Assembly (NCBI GenBank): GCA_027624335.1
Contig: JAQBWV010000012.1
Span: 1 to 48,429 of the forward strand
Length of the DNA: 48,429 nucleotides
Direction: 5' to 3'
From: Planctomycetota bacterium
GTDB taxonomy: Bacteria; Planctomycetota; Planctomycetia; Planctomycetales; Planctomycetaceae
The stretch's first letter is position 1; each line of letters begins with the position of its first letter. This document shows, piece by piece, positions 43,921 to 48,429 of this stretch. A program made the position numbers and the translations under genes. The notes below the pieces were generated by a model, which was not told where the DNA came from, ran no database searches, and saw nothing but the letters and a program-made list of their open reading frames with translations.

Positions 43921-44021
43921 TGCAAATCAAAATTCCCCAAGCGTCGCTCGTAGTTCCGATAGGTCTCAGTGGATCGGGTAAGAGCACATTTGCTCGCTCC
44001 GTTACGGCGAGAATTAATTGA
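43920..44021 (+). pseudogene. pnkp: 5' stub of polynucleotide kinase-phosphatase (pnkp), cut after the P-loop
   Basis: A 33-codon frame from GTG 43920, overlapping the upstream stop, reads VQIKIPQASLVVPIGLSGSG and then KSTFARS. This matches the N-terminal strand and kinase P-loop (GxSGSGKSTF) at the very start of bacterial Pnkp. Homology ends at about 43998, and a TGA follows at 44019. The remaining several hundred residues (kinase, phosphatase and ligase) are missing. The stop codon of the opposite-strand asparagine-synthase-like gene begins at 44014, so the break coincides with that gene's end. Too short for prediction programs; found by reading the gap. Confidence 0.75.
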
Positions 44022-45786
44022 AGGCGCCCTCATGCACGCGCGCGGCGAATTCGAGTGTCGCGACTGTCTTCATGTGACCGTTTTGCAGCCAGGCCGTGCG
44101 TGATTCGATATCGCGCGGAATCGTACGGAAGAGTTCCAGCGTTCGGCGCTCGGAGTCTTCCAACATCCAAGCAGGCAACACGTCCCAAAACGGAACGGCT
44201 CGCTTCTTGACAGTTTCGGAATGCATTGTGGCGGCACCGCCCATCGACCGCTTCATCGTTTTACGGTAAAACTGAACAACGACCTTCTTAAGCTTTCGGT
44301 TGAGCAGCATCTTTCCGCGGCCCAGCAGCGACAAGTTTTCGGTAGCCGGACTTCCGTCGGCAAATGGAAACGTGGACAACCGCGGATCACAGTGTGCGAT
44401 GACATGACGGCAGGTCTTCACGTTCTTATACGCAGTCGATGGAAGTCTCCACGCAGTGCAGGCCCCCGACAGATAAGAGCATGGCACTTCGGCTTGGCTA
44501 ATGCGATTGAACCCCGACAACAGTTGAGCGTGGTGGCGGGCACCCCGGTTTCGCAAGAAGAAATAATGGGGCTGCTTGAGAGCATCTTTCGAGCTATAGC
44601 ATTCAGCTTGATGTTCCAGGCTGGCTCGGATGTATTCTAATGCGTCTCCCGCAAGACGCGACCGGCAATGCACGTACTCGAGTCGATTGAAGCGAATTCC
44701 ACCGAACCTCAAGAGCCGGTCGATGATTTTCTTGGTCGTCGGGAAGACCATGCCGGCATGGGCGATCCCCCAAATGCTCCGTAGAAGTCCTTCGCTAAAC
44801 GACCCCAAACAAATCGACTCATTGGGTCCGACGACACAGCGGTAGTCGCGAACTCCGAACACAGCTCGCGTGTGCCCCTCGGTCAGCAACAACTCGGCCA
44901 TTAACGATCGTGTTGGAGTCTGTTCGCGGCCGAGGTGATAATGCTTGCCGGTGGTGTAGCAATCCAAACAGAGTTCGTTGGCAACGTGATAGGCAATGTC
45001 GCAGTCGGCCTTGACGGTTCGCGCAAAAAACAATGACGGCTCGATGCCGTGATACATCAACATGCTGAGCAGTGCGCGCGAGTCGACGCCGCCGGTCATG
45101 CAGTGGTGCAGCTTGTTGAGGGTGGAGAGTCTCGGAATGAACGCGTCCCCATAGGCCTCGACGATGTCTGAAACGGAGGGTTCGGGACCGTCGGTATCCG
45201 CAAAATGCCACACGCGAGTCAGACGCGATGAATTGCGGTCCCCCACCACGGACTCGCCCATTTCGATCACCGACACGCCGGAATACAGCGTCTTGTTACC
45301 CCACACCACTTCGCTGATATCCAGCATGCAGCAATAGACTTCATCGAGCGGCAATGGAAAGCACGACGCGATCGCAAAGACGGAGTCGCTGAGGAGAAAC
45401 TGCCCGCCAACTTTGTGGGCGAAGAGACGACCCATGCCGAGCCCGTCGGATCGGACTTCCCATGTCAGAGTCTTGCGGTCGACGTGAATTGCGACAAAAT
45501 CACCCTGTAGTCGTTTTGCGAGATTCTCCAACGGGTTGTCGAGAGGCAGCGCTGACTGAAGCATCTCCTCGACCGTCGAATGACTGCTTGCCAAACAGCT
45601 CGGACGGCCAATAACCACGAGGTGATGAAGTGGATCGGAGACAGTGATCAGATCGGAAATGCATTCCCGCTGCGAGATCATGACTTTTAGCGGAGCGATG
45701 TTGATGCATTGGGTCGTAAGTGAGATTCCGAGTAAGTCGTCGAATAGACGAGAATAGTGTTCTGCCCCGCAGACTGTGCCTTGCAC
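44014..45786 (-). CDS. Asparagine-synthase-like amidotransferase-family protein
   Basis: A 590-residue protein with the ATP-pyrophosphatase domain of asparagine synthase. The PP-loop is TGGVDS at 231-236 (CMTGGVDSRALLSML), where SGGxDS is usual. The N-terminal 200 residues resemble a class II glutaminase fold (LAKRLQGDFVAIHVD, DGLGMGRLF) but have no Cys at position 2, so glutamine hydrolysis is doubtful. Such proteins amidate or cyclise substrates in secondary metabolism and surface-polymer pathways; no partner genes here define one. The start is a GTG at 45786. The frame stays open about 17 codons further up to a stop with no ATG/GTG/TTG, so the true N-terminus is unclear. Its 3' end abuts the broken pnkp. 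Confidence 0.8.
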   Translation of the reverse strand: MQGTVCGAEHYSRLFDDLLGISLTTQCINIAPLKVMISQRECISDLITVSDPLHHLVVIGRPSCLASSHSTVEEMLQSALPLDNPLENLAKRLQGDFVAIHVDRKTLTWEVRSDGLGMGRLFAHKVGGQFLLSDSVFAIASCFPLPLDEVYCCMLDISEVVWGNKTLYSGVSVIEMGESVVGDRNSSRLTRVWHFADTDGPEPSVSDIVEAYGDAFIPRLSTLNKLHHCMTGGVDSRALLSMLMYHGIEPSLFFARTVKADCDIAYHVANELCLDCYTTGKHYHLGREQTPTRSLMAELLLTEGHTRAVFGVRDYRCVVGPNESICLGSFSEGLLRSIWGIAHAGMVFPTTKKIIDRLLRFGGIRFNRLEYVHCRSRLAGDALEYIRASLEHQAECYSSKDALKQPHYFFLRNRGARHHAQLLSGFNRISQAEVPCSYLSGACTAWRLPSTAYKNVKTCRHVIAHCDPRLSTFPFADGSPATENLSLLGRGKMLLNRKLKKVVVQFYRKTMKRSMGGAATMHSETVKKRAVPFWDVLPAWMLEDSERRTLELFRTIPRDIESRTAWLQNGHMKTVATLEFAARVHEGAFN

Positions 45787-45886
45787 AACCTCGTCATCGC
45801 CCTCACGGTATAGTAGAAATACGGTTTCCTCAATGAATCAGAATCGGTGATGCGCGGCAACATTCCAACCTAAGAAGGTGGAATAG

Positions 45887-45931
45887 GCGCGAGCAAGGTT
45901 GATTCCGGTAAATCGGAATCGGCTCTCGCGC
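45887..45931. other. Two-tier stem-loop between two minus-strand genes
   Basis: GCGCGAG (45887-45893) pairs with CTCGCGC (45925-45931), and inside it GATTCCG (45901-45907) pairs with CGGAATC (45914-45920) over a six-base loop. No T-run follows on either strand. It lies about 70 bases downstream of the surface-protein gene and may act as a terminator or transcript-stabilising end. Confidence 0.5.
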
Positions 45932-46002
45932 GATCGCCATGAGCTTGATGGCAACGTGCGAGGTCTCGGCTCGACTTTACCCGATTGATTCGGCGCGGCT
46001 TT

Positions 46003-48429
46003 CTACAGATCCGAGGCCAGCCCCGTCGCGAGCAACTCGCCGGGGATCGTGGTCACGTCGCCGCCGACGATTGTGCCGCCACCGAAATGATCGATGGGGA
46101 ATGCGCAGCGATCGAAGACCACGCCTTGATCGGTGCCGCTGAAGGCGCGGATTCGCGAATGGCCGTAGGTAGTTCCCGTCAGGATGTCGTTTACGCCGTC
46201 GCCGTTCACGTCCGCCACCGAAAGTGTCACTCCGCCCGTGAACGATGACTCGTAGGCGAGGAAACTGAACGACGGCGTCTCGTTCAATGCGGTGAAGACT
46301 CGGACTTCGGACCTCATGTCTCCGCCGGGTGCTGTGACGATTTCTGCGAGTCCATCGCCGTTGAAGTCCGCGGTCGTCACGGAAACTCCGCCTCGGAAGT
46401 CCTTGCCGTATGCGAAGTAGCTTTGGATCACCGTTCCCGTTTGGCCATCGAAGACTTTCACGTGCGGACCACCCGTGGGACCGGCGGCGGTGATGATGTC
46501 GTCGAAACCGTTGCCGTTGACATCGCCGGAAGCGACTCGGACACCGCCGGTGAAGCCGATGTCATACGCCATGAATTCGCGGAGGACGGCTCCCGTGGCG
46601 CCGCTGAACACCTTCACGTGCGGGCCGCCGGACGAGTCCGCTCCGGTGATGATGTCGGATCGCCCGTCGCCGTCCACATCGCCCGATGCCACCCACACGC
46701 CGCCGCGAAACGCGATGTCGTACGCAAAGAAGCTGTACAGCGTCGCTGCCGTGCCGCCGTCGAAGACTCGGATGTGCGGGCCGCCAGTGGGACCGGCTGC
46801 GGTGATGATGTCGCGGACGCCGTCTCCGTTCACGTCCGCCGTGGCGAGTCGCACGCCGCCGATGAAGTTGATGTCGTACGCGAGGAATTCGTGCGCAAGT
46901 TCGCGGGTTTCCTTGTTGAGAATTCGTACGACCGGCCCGCCACCGTAACTCGCGGCAGTCACGATAAAACCGTTGGCGTCCGCAATGGTGCCCGTGCCCA
47001 TGTCGTCAGCGAGTGTGACCGGTCGACCGGTGGCTTGGACGTTGACCAAGTCCACGAAGAACGTTTCAGGAGCCTCGGTCAAGGCGTCCGGGTTCACGGT
47101 GACCGTGAGTGTTTGTTGTTCGCTGATCGTGCCCGCGAAGTTCAACGTGCCGGTGGTGGTGACGTAATCCGCGTCGGCGGTCGCCGTGTCGGCACGCGTG
47201 GCGAAGTCAACAGTCACCGGCGAATCGACCGCGGCGTCGAGTGTGACCGTGAAGGTGAACGTGGTGACGACGCCGCGACCTTCCGACGCCGAGACATCAT
47301 TGATGCTGAGTGTTGCCTGGTCGTCGTTGTTGATCGTCGCGACGGCATCCGTGATCGGCTGGTTGAATTCATCGACGGCAAACTGCACGGAACGGTTGGA
47401 TGTCGTGATGTTCGACAACGCGATGTGGAAGATTTCGTCGAGTTCCACAAGGGCGTCGCCGACGAGCGTGACGGTGATCGTCTGCTGCTCGCCCGCTGTT
47501 CCGGAGAACGACAGCGTGCCGCTCGCCGCATTGAAGTCCACATCGGCCGTGGCCGTATCCGCGATTGACTGGAAGTCCACAGTGAACGCGGTGTCGACGG
47601 CTCGATCCACGCTGACGACCAGCGAAACTTGTTGCGACTCGCCCACGGCACCTTCCGCGATCGGATCGAGGCTCAGCAAAGAGATCACCGCTACATCGTC
47701 ATTGGAAATCGTGATCGTCGCCGTCAGTGGTTCGACAATCAGTTGCGGGACGGTGCCTGTCGTCTGCGGATCGCTAAAGGTGACGGTGAATTGCTCGTCG
47801 AGTTCCACGGTTTCATCGCCGAGAATCACGACATCGAGATCGGCGAACGTCGAGCCGGCGGGGATCGTCAGTGTTTGGCTGACTGCCGTGAAGTCGCTGC
47901 CGGTCGTCGCGCTGCCGTTGCTGGATTGCACGGTGACGGTGATGTCTTCGGGCCGAGGCTGATTCAAGACCAACGTCACCGTGGCGATCGTCGACCCAGC
48001 GTCGGTCTCGGACACCACGACGTCACCGGCGAGCGACAGTTGCGGGAAGTCCTCGATCGTCCCCGTGGCGAAGCTGTCGGCGAGACTAACGGCCCGACTC
48101 GATGACTGGAGATTTGACAGTTCCACCCGGAAGGTTTCCGGCGATTCGTTGACGTTGTCGGGGTTCACTTGCACGGTGACGGTCTGGGGTTCACCGGCAA
48201 CTCCCAAGAATGTCAGCGTTCCGGCGGCAGAATTGAAATCGTCGTTGGCGGTGGCGGATTGCGATTGCGTCGCGAAGTCCACGGTGACGGGGATGTCCAC
48301 GGCAGTGACCAACGTGACCGTGAATTCCAGCTCCGTCGTGACGCCGATTCCTTCGAACGACTGCACGTCGCCGATCGTGATCTGTGATTGGTCATCGTTC
48401 GCGATCGTGACCGTGGATTCCGTGAGCGG
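46003..48429 (-). CDS. Calx-beta / FG-GAP repeat surface protein, N-terminus outside window
   Basis: The frame is open to the right edge, so the 5' end is missing; about 808 C-terminal residues are seen. About four Calx-beta domains come first, each with a junction such as TINNDDQATLSINDVSASEG or TITISNDD, DxxT/S-rich strands and acidic Ca2+-binding loops. Five FG-GAP-like repeats follow, of about 52 residues each, with the Ca2+ motif ADVNGDGVRDIITAAG and the block GGPHVKVFDG. The protein should be secreted and calcium-dependent, with an adhesive or structural role typical of planctomycete surface proteins. No PEP-CTERM or other sorting signal at the C-terminus (ends GELLATGLASDL). The codons look more GC-rich than the respiratory block by eye. 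Confidence 0.88.
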   Translation of the reverse strand, partial: PLTESTVTIANDDQSQITIGDVQSFEGIGVTTELEFTVTLVTAVDIPVTVDFATQSQSATANDDFNSAAGTLTFLGVAGEPQTVTVQVNPDNVNESPETFRVELSNLQSSSRAVSLADSFATGTIEDFPQLSLAGDVVVSETDAGSTIATVTLVLNQPRPEDITVTVQSSNGSATTGSDFTAVSQTLTIPAGSTFADLDVVILGDETVELDEQFTVTFSDPQTTGTVPQLIVEPLTATITISNDDVAVISLLSLDPIAEGAVGESQQVSLVVSVDRAVDTAFTVDFQSIADTATADVDFNAASGTLSFSGTAGEQQTITVTLVGDALVELDEIFHIALSNITTSNRSVQFAVDEFNQPITDAVATINNDDQATLSINDVSASEGRGVVTTFTFTVTLDAAVDSPVTVDFATRADTATADADYVTTTGTLNFAGTISEQQTLTVTVNPDALTEAPETFFVDLVNVQATGRPVTLADDMGTGTIADANGFIVTAASYGGGPVVRILNKETRELAHEFLAYDINFIGGVRLATADVNGDGVRDIITAAGPTGGPHIRVFDGGTAATLYSFFAYDIAFRGGVWVASGDVDGDGRSDIITGADSSGGPHVKVFSGATGAVLREFMAYDIGFTGGVRVASGDVNGNGFDDIITAAGPTGGPHVKVFDGQTGTVIQSYFAYGKDFRGGVSVTTADFNGDGLAEIVTAPGGDMRSEVRVFTALNETPSFSFLAYESSFTGGVTLSVADVNGDGVNDILTGTTYGHSRIRAFSGTDQGVVFDRCAFPIDHFGGGTIVGGDVTTIPGELLATGLASDL
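46140..46960 (-). repeat. Five tandem FG-GAP-like coding repeats, about 155 bases each
   Basis: Copies of a sequence encoding D-x-N/D-G-D/N-G occur near 46205, 46357, 46514, 46671 and 46828, spaced 152-157 bases. The stretch at 46461-46503 is almost the same as that at 46776-46818 at DNA level, so recent duplication or recombination is plausible. The unit encodes one beta-propeller blade. Confidence 0.75.

Noticed and set aside
46423..47568. Plus-strand frame of 381 codons opposite the surface-protein gene
   Set aside because: A shadow of the GC-rich repeat-coding minus-strand gene; Arg/Asp/Val-rich with no domain, while the minus strand shows clear Calx-beta and FG-GAP repeats.
1..48429. 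tRNA, rRNA, CRISPR array, intact insertion sequence or prophage
   Set aside because: None was seen on reading both strands; repeats are confined to coding repeats of the surface protein. A tRNA or covariance-model scan was not possible here.

Overview
The window reads as a planctomycete chromosome segment. The pointers are a DUF1080 / PVC-type membrane-bound dehydrogenase / cytochrome c fusion, an ECF sigma factor paired with a giant FecR-VIT protein, a giant multihaem cytochrome inside a bc-type operon, and Calx-beta/FG-GAP surface proteins. The genus cannot be fixed from the sequence alone. No tRNA, rRNA, CRISPR array or intact transposase was recognised.

Left edge (1-3.8 kb): the 3' end of an unidentified gene, two overlapping hypothetical membrane-protein genes, and a stand-alone DUF4392 (D-glutamate cyclase-like) gene, the last three on the minus strand.

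Respiratory block (3.8-23.9 kb, plus strand): a co-directional electron-transport cluster. Its order is Rieske protein, b6-like cytochrome b, extended cytochrome b C-terminal subunit, eight-haem cytochrome c with a coiled-coil stalk, cupredoxin lipoprotein, dihaem cytochrome c lipoprotein, then coxB, coxA, ctaA, ctaB, coxC and a subunit IV. An intrinsic terminator follows at about 20.02 kb. A second unit holds an ABC-2 exporter pair, a SCO copper chaperone, a DUF420 protein and a small CPMC membrane protein, and also ends in a strong intrinsic terminator (about 23.87 kb). The block encodes a quinol-to-oxygen chain plus its haem A and copper maturation factors, and probably a bc-aa3 supercomplex.

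Middle (23.9-41 kb): a PPi-type phosphofructokinase on the plus strand. It converges on a minus-strand series: a 2208-residue FecR/VIT/TPR protein with its ECF sigma factor, a group II PLP-dependent decarboxylase, a PAS-GAF-receiver protein, and the DUF1080/dehydrogenase/cytochrome fusion.

Right side (41-48.4 kb): a scrapyard of broken genes. A frameshifted remnant tentatively assigned to a TadG-like protein is followed by the wreck of a bacterial Hen1/Pnkp RNA-repair operon. Hen1 has lost its methyltransferase domain, two nucleotidyltransferase genes remain intact, and pnkp stops just after its P-loop, exactly where an oppositely oriented asparagine-synthase-like gene begins. The window ends inside a Calx-beta/FG-GAP surface protein gene.

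The strongest leads are the decayed RNA-repair locus, the giant FecR-VIT protein with its sigma factor, a coiled-coil motif shared by that protein and the giant cytochrome, the large insertion in CoxC, and the repeated helix motif in the Rieske N-terminus. Family assignments rest on motif recognition by eye; no searches were run.
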